Below, one piece after another: positions 24,470-32,956 of a stretch of DNA of 64,000 nucleotides. The stretch's first letter is position 1. The number at the start of each line of letters is the position of its first letter. The DNA is from Mediterraneibacter glycyrrhizinilyticus. Lineage in GTDB: Bacteria > Bacillota > Clostridia > Lachnospirales > Lachnospiraceae. A program made the position numbers and the translations under genes. The stretch covers positions 124,001-188,000 of the forward strand of contig NZ_JADMSO010000001.1 in assembly GCF_015560805.1 (NCBI RefSeq). Reading direction: 5' to 3'. A model generated the notes under the pieces. That model saw only the letters and a program-made list of their open reading frames with translations. It did not search any database and had not been told where the DNA came from.

Positions 24470-26113
24470 ATGAAAGTAAAAAAGGTTATGGCAATGGCTA
24501 TGGCAAGCGCAATGATTCTCTCGCTGACAGCATGTGGAGGCGGAAATTCATCTGACGATGCAGCAAAAGGAGGAGAAACACAGTCAGAAGAAAAAGTGAC
24601 GGTAAATGTTGTGGAGCCGAACAAAGACGCGGCAAATACGGAGAAGACAGACGAGACATTAACTGTGGGGCTTGCATCTGAACCGTCCAGTTTGTATGGA
24701 GCATCTGTTGGTAAGACAGAGAATGAGGAGCAGATCATCGGAAATGCAATGTTAGATTCTCTCGTAAAATTTAACTATTCTACAAATGAGATCGAACCAA
24801 GTCTTGCAACGGAATGGGAATGGGTTGATGACACACATCTGAAATTCAAACTTCGTGATGATGTGACAATGAGCGACGGAACACCGCTTGTCGCAGATGA
24901 CGTCGTTTATACATGTAATAAGATCTGGATCGAAAAGAATACAACAAATGATACCGGTAAATATCTTGTGGGAGCAACCGCTGAGGACGAGCATACGGTT
25001 GTGATCGAGTTCAACACGGTAGCGCCGGACTTCCTGAAGATGATGAGCTGGACAAACTTCGGAATCGTGTCGGAAGATGAAGTGAATGCAGCCGGAGGTC
25101 TTGAACAGATTTCAACAAATCCGTTAGCCGGAAGCGGTCCATACAAATTCAAAGAGTGGAAAAACGGACAGTCCGTTACATTGGAAAGAAATGAAAACTA
25201 CTGGGATAAAGATTATGCCGGATATTACAAAGAAATCGTATTTACATTCACAAGTGATGCGGCGGCAAGAGAGATGGCAGTAGAATCAGGGGATGCTGAT
25301 ATTGCGTATGATATACCGGTAAGTCAGGCTTCTACATATGCAGAAAATGATTCTGTAAATACAACAATCTATGAGTTTGGTCAGACAACACATCTGTGGT
25401 ACAACCAGGGCGAAAATGCCGGTGTAACAAAGGATGAAAAAGTTCGTGAAGCAATTGACAAAGCGTTAGACTTTGATGCGATCGCACAGGTCGGAACAGC
25501 AGGATTTGCGGATGCTTCTCTTTCTTACTGGGATCCAAGCTGCGACTACTATACAGAAAACTATACAGTAGAAGAGAGAGCTGTTGATGTAGAGGGCGCG
25601 AAAGCGCTTCTTGAGGAAGCGGGATATGCAGACGGACTGGAAGTGACAGCATTAGGACTTCAGGATATCACTCCGGTATTGACAGTTATGCAGGCAAACC
25701 TTGCGGAAGCAGGAATCACATTAAAGATCGATACACCGGATACGGCACAGTTTGTAGAGGGCGCATTTGGCGGAAACTACGATCTGATCTGTGTTGGAGA
25801 TACACCAGCGATCAGAACACCTGCAAGTGTTATGCCGTTCCTTCAGAAGTTAAATGTTGAGGGACCGGGCATGGTCATCGGCGGAGCAAAATGGACGAAT
25901 GATGAATTTGATTCTACGATCACAGAATTGATCAGCGAAGCTGACACAGAGAAAGCGGCAGAGCTTGCTACGACATTGGATGAAATGGTGAAAGACCAGA
26001 CTGTTTGCTCGAATCTTTATCCAGAGATGAAATCAAGCGTATATGCAAAAGATCTGAAAGGATTTAATACGATCGAAAGAGGTTTCGTTGATGTAACTGG
26101 ATTCTATGAATAA
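24470..26113 (+). CDS. Peptide/nickel ABC transporter substrate-binding lipoprotein (family 5)
   Basis: A 547-residue DppA/OppA-type binding protein. The signal ends in LSLTAC (lipobox Cys at residue 22) and is followed by a long Ser/Lys/Glu-rich linker. The family-5 core starts at TDETLTVGLASEPSSLYG and includes the SLATEWEWVDDTHLKFKLRDDVTMSDGTPL region and NPLAGSGPYKFKEWKNGQSVTLERNENYW. AAGGAGG lies six bases before ATG 24470. It heads a complete five-gene Dpp/Opp-type operon. Confidence 0.92.
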   Translation: MKVKKVMAMAMASAMILSLTACGGGNSSDDAAKGGETQSEEKVTVNVVEPNKDAANTEKTDETLTVGLASEPSSLYGASVGKTENEEQIIGNAMLDSLVKFNYSTNEIEPSLATEWEWVDDTHLKFKLRDDVTMSDGTPLVADDVVYTCNKIWIEKNTTNDTGKYLVGATAEDEHTVVIEFNTVAPDFLKMMSWTNFGIVSEDEVNAAGGLEQISTNPLAGSGPYKFKEWKNGQSVTLERNENYWDKDYAGYYKEIVFTFTSDAAAREMAVESGDADIAYDIPVSQASTYAENDSVNTTIYEFGQTTHLWYNQGENAGVTKDEKVREAIDKALDFDAIAQVGTAGFADASLSYWDPSCDYYTENYTVEERAVDVEGAKALLEEAGYADGLEVTALGLQDITPVLTVMQANLAEAGITLKIDTPDTAQFVEGAFGGNYDLICVGDTPAIRTPASVMPFLQKLNVEGPGMVIGGAKWTNDEFDSTITELISEADTEKAAELATTLDEMVKDQTVCSNLYPEMKSSVYAKDLKGFNTIERGFVDVTGFYE

Positions 26114-26137
26114 GTGAGAAACGGCCAGATTCTTAAG

Positions 26138-26170
26138 TTGCCCGGTGATGAAAATCTCCGGGCAATATTT
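26138..26170 (+). terminator. Intra-operon attenuating hairpin
   Basis: TTGCCCGG at 26138-26145 pairs perfectly with CCGGGCAA at 26158-26165, followed by TATTT. It probably limits read-through from the binding-protein gene into the permeases. Confidence 0.7.
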
Positions 26171-26191
26171 GAAATAAGAGGAGAATGATAT

Positions 26192-27172
26192 ATGTTAAAG
26201 TATATAGTAAAAAGAATCTTATATCTGATTCCGATCTTGTTTGGTGTATCAATCATTATTTTTGGATTAAAAACATTTACGCCAGGAGATCCGGCAAGAC
26301 AGATATTGGGAAACAGTGCGTCGGAAGCACAGGTTCAGGAAAAGAGAGAAGAACTTGGGTTAAATGATCCGGTTCCCGTACAGTATTTTAATTATGTGAA
26401 AGGAATTGTAACCGAGGGAGATTTCGGAGTTTCTTACAGAACCGGCAAACCGGTATTGGAAGAGATCGCACCGAGACTTTTGACCTCTGCGAAGATCACA
26501 CTGGGAGCAGTCCTGATCGGAGCGGTGATCGGCGTCCTGCTCGGTATCATATCGGCGTTGAAAAAATATACATGGGTGGATTCGGGAGTTCTGGTCATAT
26601 CCATGTTCTTCCAATCGGTTCCCGAATTTGTCGTAGCGCTTGTACTGATCATGATCTTTGCGGTAAATCTGCATATCTTACCGGCAAACGGTATTGAGTC
26701 ATGGACCGGATATATTATGCCGATGCTGTGTATAGGATTGTCTTCGGTAGCGAGTTACACCCGTATCACAAGATCTTCGATGCTGGAAGTTTTGGGGGAA
26801 GATTATATCAGGACGGCACGGGCAAAAGGACAGTCAGAAAAGAACATTACATATCACCACGCACTTCGGAATGCAATGATCCCGGTTGCACAGTCTGTTG
26901 GAACCAGTCTTGGAAATACGATCGGCGGAGGAATGGTACTGGAGACCGTATTCGGTGTTCCGGGCGTCGGAAAATATATCGTAGATTCCATTGCACAGCG
27001 TAACTATCCATCCGTTCTCGGCGGCGCATTGATCATTGCGATCGTATTGACACTTATCAATCTTTTAGTAGATGTCAGCTTTGTTTTGATCGATCCGCGT
27101 TTGAAGACGACGATCATATCCGGCGGAAAAACGAAGAAAAAAAAGATGAAAAAGATAAATGCAGCAGCGTAG
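26192..27172 (+). CDS. Peptide ABC transporter permease (DppB/OppB type)
   Basis: A 326-residue membrane protein. It opens with the family's YIVKRILYLIPILFGVSIIIFGLKTFTPGDPAR and has the coupling loop YIRTARAKGQSEKNITYHHALRNAMIPV and the GGGMVLETVFGVPGVGKYIVDSI segment. There are six hydrophobic helices and a Lys-rich tail. GAGGAG lies before ATG 26192. The next permease starts 12 bases downstream. Confidence 0.92.
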   Translation: MLKYIVKRILYLIPILFGVSIIIFGLKTFTPGDPARQILGNSASEAQVQEKREELGLNDPVPVQYFNYVKGIVTEGDFGVSYRTGKPVLEEIAPRLLTSAKITLGAVLIGAVIGVLLGIISALKKYTWVDSGVLVISMFFQSVPEFVVALVLIMIFAVNLHILPANGIESWTGYIMPMLCIGLSSVASYTRITRSSMLEVLGEDYIRTARAKGQSEKNITYHHALRNAMIPVAQSVGTSLGNTIGGGMVLETVFGVPGVGKYIVDSIAQRNYPSVLGGALIIAIVLTLINLLVDVSFVLIDPRLKTTIISGGKTKKKKMKKINAAA

Positions 27173-27184
27173 GAGGAATGAGAG

Positions 27185-28093
27185 ATGTCGAAAATGAGAA
27201 CTCCTGCAATGGAGAAAATAGAAAAGAAAAATGCGAAAAGAAAGAAACCGGTGAAATCGACGCCGATGCGTGAATCATGGAAACGGTTCAAACGTAATCC
27301 GACCGCATTGATCGGCTTGGGCGTAGTCTGTATTTTGATCCTCGTTGCGATTTTTGCACCGCTGATCGCTCCATATGATTATAAGGTGCAGGATTACAGC
27401 GCGATGATGCAGGCGCCGAGCAGCGCGCACCTCTTTGGAACCGATCAGTTCGGACGTGATATTTTCAGCCGTGTTATTTATGGTACGAGATATTCGCTGA
27501 TCATTGCCTTGTTCTGTACGATCGCCGCACTGTTCAGCGGCGGACTTCTCGGAATCATCGCAGGATATTTCGGTGGAACGGTTGATACGATCATCATGCG
27601 TGTCATGGATATTTTCCAGTCGATTCCGATGATCATGATGGCAATGTGTATCGTTGCGGTACTTGGAAACGGTATTCCGCAGCTTGTCGCGGCGATCATG
27701 TTTGCATCCATGCCGACGATGGCAAGAAATAACCGGGCCGCGATACTTCGGGTCCGCGGAAGTGATTACATTGAGTCATCCGAAGCGATCGGCGTGAGCC
27801 AGATCCAGATGATCTTGAAACATATGATTCCGAATGCGGCGGGAATTATGATCATTTATTTTGTCGGATTTTTAGCGGTATCGATTATGATGATGTCCTC
27901 TATGAGTTACATCGGCGTAGGTCTTACAGCGCCGACTCCGGAATGGGGACTGATCCTGAACGACGGAAAAGCATACCTGACATCCGCACCATATATGATG
28001 CTGTTCCCGGCATTGATGATCATGATCACCTGTTTTGCATTCAACCTGATGGGCGACGGCTTGCGTGATGCATTCGATCCGAAAATGAAATAA
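27185..28093 (+). CDS. Peptide ABC transporter permease (DppC/OppC type)
   Basis: A 302-residue partner permease with the N-terminal FKRNPTALIGLGVVCILILVAIFAPLIAPYDY motif, APSSAHLFGTDQFGRDIFSRVIYGTRYSL, and the coupling loop SDYIESSEAIGVSQIQMILKHMIPNAAGIM. Six hydrophobic segments are visible. The long basic N-terminal tail is cytoplasmic. Confidence 0.92.
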   Translation: MSKMRTPAMEKIEKKNAKRKKPVKSTPMRESWKRFKRNPTALIGLGVVCILILVAIFAPLIAPYDYKVQDYSAMMQAPSSAHLFGTDQFGRDIFSRVIYGTRYSLIIALFCTIAALFSGGLLGIIAGYFGGTVDTIIMRVMDIFQSIPMIMMAMCIVAVLGNGIPQLVAAIMFASMPTMARNNRAAILRVRGSDYIESSEAIGVSQIQMILKHMIPNAAGIMIIYFVGFLAVSIMMMSSMSYIGVGLTAPTPEWGLILNDGKAYLTSAPYMMLFPALMIMITCFAFNLMGDGLRDAFDPKMK

Positions 28094-28108
28094 GGAGCGG
28101 GATAAAGT

Positions 28109-29098
28109 ATGAGTGAAAATATGTTAAATGTAGAAAATCTTGTCATCCATTACGAGACGGATGAAGAAGTGGTGGAAGCGGTGAATAATATCAGCTTCCG
28201 GCTGAAAAAAGGAGAGGTTCTCGGACTGGTGGGAGAGACCGGCGCAGGAAAGACAACGACTGCGCTGGGGATCATGGGATTGCTGCCGCCTAAGGTGGGA
28301 CATGTGATCCAGGGAAAGATTGAACTGGACGGCGAAAATTTATTTGATAAGTCAGAGCGCGAGATGCGCAACATCCGCGGCAAAAAGATTTCGATGATCT
28401 TTCAGGATCCGATGACGGCGCTGAATCCGGTAAAAACAGTAGGAGAACAGATTGCGGAAGTAGTTCTTCTACATAGCCGCTGTTCAAAAGTGGAGGCATT
28501 GAAGCGTGCGCAGGACATGCTTGCCATGGTAGGAATTGTCCCGGAACGTTATAAAGACTATCCGCATCAGTTTTCAGGAGGGATGAAACAACGTATCGTG
28601 ATCGCGATCGCGTTGGCCTGCGAACCGGAACTTCTGATCGCGGATGAGCCGACAACAGCGCTTGACGTTACGATCCAGGCGCAGATTTTGGATATGATGA
28701 GATCGCTGCAAAAGAAACAAGGTACATCCATGATCCTGATCACGCATGACCTCGGCGTTGTAGCGGAAATGTGCGATCACTGTGCGGTGATGTATGCGGG
28801 CGAACTGGTGGAATACGGAACAGTTGAAGAAATTTTTGACAATCCGAAACATCCATATACAAAAGCATTGTACCAGTCTATTCCGTCATTGGATAAAGAT
28901 GTGGACAGACTTCATGTTGTTCCGGGGATGGTAACAGACCCATCAAATCTGCCGGAATACTGCAGTTTTGCAGATCGCTGCGAAGCAAAATGCGACCTGT
29001 GTGAGAAAGCGGATCCCAAAATGATCCGATTGAATGAAGAGCATTGTGTGAAATGTCTGCAGTACACAAAAGAATGGGAGGGAAAAATAAATGAGTAA
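28109..29098 (+). CDS. Peptide ABC transporter ATPase (DppD/OppD type)
   Basis: A 329-residue ATPase. Walker A is GETGAGKTT, the signature is FSGGMKQR, Walker B is LLIADEPTTALD and the switch His is in ITHDLGVV. The C-terminal oligopeptide extension with clustered cysteines (CSFADRCEAKCDLCEKADP) is diagnostic of DppD/OppD and may hold an iron-sulfur cluster. It overlaps the next ATPase by eight bases, so the two are translated in a coupled way. Confidence 0.93.
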   Translation: MSENMLNVENLVIHYETDEEVVEAVNNISFRLKKGEVLGLVGETGAGKTTTALGIMGLLPPKVGHVIQGKIELDGENLFDKSEREMRNIRGKKISMIFQDPMTALNPVKTVGEQIAEVVLLHSRCSKVEALKRAQDMLAMVGIVPERYKDYPHQFSGGMKQRIVIAIALACEPELLIADEPTTALDVTIQAQILDMMRSLQKKQGTSMILITHDLGVVAEMCDHCAVMYAGELVEYGTVEEIFDNPKHPYTKALYQSIPSLDKDVDRLHVVPGMVTDPSNLPEYCSFADRCEAKCDLCEKADPKMIRLNEEHCVKCLQYTKEWEGKINE

Positions 29099-30053
29099 CT
29101 TGCTTGAAATCAAAAATCTGAAGAAATATTTTTCCACTCCCCGCGGAGAATTACACGCGGTCGATAATGTTAATCTGAATATTGAAAAAGGAAAAACGAT
29201 CGGGGTTGTAGGTGAATCCGGTTGTGGAAAATCTACGCTTGGAAAAACATTGATGAGACTGCATACGCCGACGTCCGGCGAAGTGTTATACAATGGAGAA
29301 GATATTGCGGGTATGCCGATGAAAGAGTTCAAACAAAAATATCGGACCAATATCCAGATGATCTTTCAAGACCCGTATGCATCGTTGGATCCGCGTATGA
29401 ATGTATTGCAGCTGATCGAAGAACCGATCAAAGTCAATCATAAAGATATGTCGAAAGCGGATGTGACGGCGAGAGCAAAAGAGATGATGGAACTGGTAGG
29501 ACTGGCGAAACGTCTGGAGGGCTCTTATCCGCATGAGCTGGACGGAGGACGGCGCCAGCGTATCGGAATTGCAAGAGCATTGTCATTGAATCCGGACTTC
29601 ATCGTATGTGATGAGCCGGTTTCCGCGCTGGATGTGTCGATTCAGGCTCAGATTTTGAACCTGCTTCAGGATCTGCAGGAGGAGCGGGGACTGACTTATA
29701 TGTTCATCACGCACGATATGTCTGTTGTAAAGCATATTTCCGATGATATTGCGGTGATGTATCTTGGACAGTTGATCGAAAAATGTCCTGCCAACGAAAT
29801 CTTTAAAAATACGATCCATCCATATTCGCAGGCGCTGCTTTCGGCGATCCCGATTCCGAACGTGCATGTGAAAAAAGAGCGGATGATCTTGAAAGGCGAG
29901 CTGACATCTCCGATCGATCCGAAACCGTGCTGCCGTTTTGCGGCACGTTGCCCATATGCAAGCGAGGGATGTATGGAGAAAGAACCGGAACTGCGCGAAG
30001 TAAAACCAAATCATTTTGTTGCATGTCATTATGCGGAAAAATTTATGAAATAG
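29091..30053 (+). CDS. Peptide ABC transporter ATPase (DppF/OppF type)
   Basis: A 320-residue ATPase with Walker A GESGCGKST, Walker B FIVCDEPVSALD and ITHDMSVV. The ABC signature is LDGGRRQR rather than SGGQRQR, a mild departure. The C-terminal region has CRFAARCPYASEGC, the OppF cysteine motif. It completes the transporter. The carboxylesterase gene follows after 13 bases and is probably co-transcribed. Confidence 0.93.
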   Translation: MSNLLEIKNLKKYFSTPRGELHAVDNVNLNIEKGKTIGVVGESGCGKSTLGKTLMRLHTPTSGEVLYNGEDIAGMPMKEFKQKYRTNIQMIFQDPYASLDPRMNVLQLIEEPIKVNHKDMSKADVTARAKEMMELVGLAKRLEGSYPHELDGGRRQRIGIARALSLNPDFIVCDEPVSALDVSIQAQILNLLQDLQEERGLTYMFITHDMSVVKHISDDIAVMYLGQLIEKCPANEIFKNTIHPYSQALLSAIPIPNVHVKKERMILKGELTSPIDPKPCCRFAARCPYASEGCMEKEPELREVKPNHFVACHYAEKFMK

Positions 30054-30066
30054 AGAGAATAAAAAT

Positions 30067-31632
30067 ATGAAGAAAGTGATACGAACTCCGGATTTTCCGA
30101 TCGTAAGGACAAAGCAGGGAAAACTTCATGGATATCAGGAAGATGATGTATTTCACTTTTACGGGATCCGATACGGAAGAGCAGAACGATTTCAGTTACC
30201 CGAGCCGGAACCGAAATGGGACGGGATCCGGGATGCCAAATCCTATGGTTATATCTGTCCGTTGATGCCGGAGGAAGAACAGCAGGAAGACAGTCCGATG
30301 TCTGCGCCGGGAAATTCTTTCGAGATGCAGCATGTATACTGGCCGATGAAAGAACAATGTCTGTATTTAAATGTCTGGACAAAACATTTAGAAAAGTCTG
30401 CAAAAAAACCAGTCATGGTATGGCTGCATGGCGGCGGATTCTCGTGTGGTTCTTCAATCGAAATTCCGGCATATAACGGTCATAATCTATGCGATTATGG
30501 AGATGTGGTGATCGTAAATCTGAATCACAGGCTGAATTGTCTCGGTTTTCTGGATCTGAGTTCTTTTGGAGAAAACTATAAATATTCCGGATGCGCAGGC
30601 ATGGCGGATATTGTACTTGCACTTCAGTGGGTAAAAGAGAATATTGAAGTATTTGGCGGAGATTCGGACAATGTGACTGTGGCCGGGCAGTCCGGGGGCG
30701 GCGGAAAGGCAGCGATCTTAATGCAGATGCCTCTGGCAGACGGGCTTTACCATAAAGTGATCTCACAAAGCGGAGCATTACGGGATCGTTCGGGTACAAA
30801 TATTACAGATGAAAAAAGACATTGGCAGAGTTTAGGAGAAAAAACAGCGGAAATACTTGGCTTAACGAAAGAGAATATTGAGACGATCGACGGCATTCCT
30901 TATGAAGAACTGGCAAAAGCGGCGGTGCAGGCAGGAAAGGAGCTGGGACTTCCGGGAGGGATGCTGCTCTTTGAACCATCGCCGACAGAGGGATTCTATG
31001 AGGGGCTTGCCAGTATCGTGGGATTCCGGGAAGAAACAAAACATATACCGGTTATGGCGGGGACAGTGCTCGGAGAATTTGCATTTATGCATTATCTTGG
31101 CGATAAGACACGCTATACGGAAGTGGATAAATATAATATTCTGGAGCAGAACTATGGAAAAAATACAATGAGTATCATCAAACAGTTCCGCAAGTTGTAT
31201 CCGGGAATGGATATTTTGTATGCATTGAGTGTCGATACATTGTTTCGCCCGCAGACAACCGCATTTCTGGATCGACGATCCGAGTTTACAAAAGCAAAAT
31301 GCTACAGTTATATGATGAACGTTATTATTCCATATCTGGGTGGGCTTGCTCCGTGGCATTGTGCGGATATACCGTATGTATTCCGTAATGTAGAGATGGA
31401 ACCGGCTCATTGTACCGGATATCAATATGCGGAAAAACTGCAGGATCAGATCAGCAAGGCCTGGATCGCCTTTATGAAAAAAGGGAATCCGTCAACAAGA
31501 TCTTTGAAATGGAGCCCTTACACGAAAGAGCATCCGGACAGGATGATATTTGCGGAAGAATGTGGTATGGAAGAGCGAGATGATTCTCGATTGTTGAAGT
31601 TGATAAGTGAAAGTTGTAAAAAGAAATATTAG
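30067..31632 (+). CDS. Type-B carboxylesterase family protein
   Basis: A 521-residue alpha/beta hydrolase of the carboxylesterase/cholinesterase family, cytosolic. The oxyanion-hole motif WLHGGGF is intact. The nucleophile elbow reads AGQSGGGGKA instead of the usual G-E-S-A-G-G, so Ser is retained but the neighbours differ. The late His is in LAPWHCADIPYVF. Placement at the end of a peptide importer operon suggests action on an imported peptide-like or ester substrate, but that is inference. A strong terminator follows. Confidence 0.82.
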   Translation: MKKVIRTPDFPIVRTKQGKLHGYQEDDVFHFYGIRYGRAERFQLPEPEPKWDGIRDAKSYGYICPLMPEEEQQEDSPMSAPGNSFEMQHVYWPMKEQCLYLNVWTKHLEKSAKKPVMVWLHGGGFSCGSSIEIPAYNGHNLCDYGDVVIVNLNHRLNCLGFLDLSSFGENYKYSGCAGMADIVLALQWVKENIEVFGGDSDNVTVAGQSGGGGKAAILMQMPLADGLYHKVISQSGALRDRSGTNITDEKRHWQSLGEKTAEILGLTKENIETIDGIPYEELAKAAVQAGKELGLPGGMLLFEPSPTEGFYEGLASIVGFREETKHIPVMAGTVLGEFAFMHYLGDKTRYTEVDKYNILEQNYGKNTMSIIKQFRKLYPGMDILYALSVDTLFRPQTTAFLDRRSEFTKAKCYSYMMNVIIPYLGGLAPWHCADIPYVFRNVEMEPAHCTGYQYAEKLQDQISKAWIAFMKKGNPSTRSLKWSPYTKEHPDRMIFAEECGMEERDDSRLLKLISESCKKKY

Positions 31633-31680
31633 CGTTTTGGTTTTTGAACGTCGGCGCTGAATTTAAGTGAAGTATATTTT

Positions 31681-31722
31681 AAACGGGGAAACTGCCGTCT
31701 CGCAGTCTCCCCGTTTCTTTTT
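31681..31722. terminator. Terminator between convergent genes
   Basis: AAACGGGGAAACTGC and GCAGTCTCCCCGTTT form a long stem followed by CTTTTT on the plus strand. On the minus strand the tail is only moderately T-rich. It separates the esterase from the convergent kinase gene. Confidence 0.85.
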
Positions 31723-31747
31723 AAGTCCCTATGCTATGTTTTTGTGA

Positions 31748-32833
31748 TTACCGTTTGATGTCGTAATTCATGTTCATCAGATTGCGGATCGTGTCCGCGT
31801 CGTCCGTGATGTTGCCGTCGCCCCGGATCGTGTGCTTGATGACGCTACTTGCCACGGCGAAGTTGACCATATCCATCGGCGGATATTCATGCATCATCGC
31901 GTAGATCAGACCGCTTGCGAAAGCGTCTCCGCCGCCTACCCGGTCAAGGATCGTGAACGTAAATAACTTGCTTTCAAACGTATGTCCGTCATACCACATG
32001 AATGCTTTCAGGCTGTTTTCACTTCCGCTGTGCGCATAACGCACATGTCTGGCGATGCACTTGATGTTCGGAAAACGCTCTACAAACCGGCGGAAGATCT
32101 CGTCCTGCTGTTCGTAGCTTGGCTGGAGCGGTACGCCGTCCTTGATGTCTCCTTTTGCGTGGTCATTTTCGTCATTCCAGAGGTGATACGGTTCGATGCC
32201 GAAGAGCACGTCCACATAAGGAAGACAGGCGGTACAGAAATCGCGCGCCTCGTCCCAGCTCCACAAGGTACTGCGGAAGTTGCCGTCAAAGCTGACGGTA
32301 AGTCCCAGCTCTTTTGCGGTTTTGAGGCAGTCCATGACAAATGCGGCACAGCTTTTTGCAAGCGCCGGAGTGATGCCGCTCAAATGAAGCCATGTGTAGT
32401 CTTTCAGCAGGTTTTTGATGTCGAATCCATTGAAATCATATTCGCTGAAAGCGCTGTGCTTCCGGTCGTAAGTGACTTTGCTGGCGCGGATCCCGTATCC
32501 GGTTTCCAGATAGTACGTTCCGAGCCGGTGCGTCGGCGTCTCTTCCGGTGTGCTCAAGATGATCGGCGTGCAGTGGACGTCGTTGCTGCGGAGCATCCGG
32601 ACCGCGCTTTTTCCGAGACTGTTGTTCGGCACAACCGTAAAAAAAGTGCTGTCCACGCCGAGGTTGGCGAGCGCCAGAGCGATGTTGGCTTCGCTTCCGC
32701 CGTAACTTGCTTCAAAATTGGTCGTCACGCGGATCTTCTCGTAGTTCGGCGGAGTCAGACGAAGCAGGATCTCGCCGATCGTGATAAACTTTTCGTCGCT
32801 GGCAGGTACCAGCAGAGGATTGATATGTTGCAT
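31748..32833 (-). CDS. PfkB-family sugar kinase, 2-keto-3-deoxygluconate kinase-like
   Basis: A 361-residue ribokinase-fold enzyme. Marks are ITIGEILLRLTPP at the N-terminus, the YGGSEANIALALANLG substrate motif of KDG kinases, VSFDGNFRSTLWSW, and the ATP/catalytic motif DRVGGGDAFASGLIYA with the base Asp. The likely reaction is phosphorylation of 2-keto-3-deoxygluconate, the product of glucuronate catabolism, which would fit the two GH79 genes in this window; the gene itself is a separate unit. GGAGG lies ten bases before ATG 32833. Confidence 0.82.
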   Translation of the reverse strand: MQHINPLLVPASDEKFITIGEILLRLTPPNYEKIRVTTNFEASYGGSEANIALALANLGVDSTFFTVVPNNSLGKSAVRMLRSNDVHCTPIILSTPEETPTHRLGTYYLETGYGIRASKVTYDRKHSAFSEYDFNGFDIKNLLKDYTWLHLSGITPALAKSCAAFVMDCLKTAKELGLTVSFDGNFRSTLWSWDEARDFCTACLPYVDVLFGIEPYHLWNDENDHAKGDIKDGVPLQPSYEQQDEIFRRFVERFPNIKCIARHVRYAHSGSENSLKAFMWYDGHTFESKLFTFTILDRVGGGDAFASGLIYAMMHEYPPMDMVNFAVASSVIKHTIRGDGNITDDADTIRNLMNMNYDIKR

Positions 32834-32854
32834 AGGTCCCTCCTAAACATAAAT

Positions 32855-32892
32855 AGATTGACAGCCCCGGAAACATACCGGACTGTCAATCT
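32855..32892 (-). terminator. Terminator of the BceAB-like operon
   Basis: AGATTGACAG and CTGTCAATCT enclose an inner CCGG/CCGG pairing, forming a long stem between the exporter permease gene and the kinase gene, both leftward. The tail on the minus strand is ATTTATGTTT. Confidence 0.7.
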
Positions 32893-32956
32893 TATTTTAG
32901 TCGATTTGATTTTGAATTACAATGCAATGATAGAAGTCTTTTCAATCTTTTAAATT

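Noticed and set aside
31982-32953. 323-codon plus-strand open frame
   Set aside because: It is antisense to the PfkB-type kinase gene, has no recognisable motif and no RBS, and its codon pattern mirrors the real gene.
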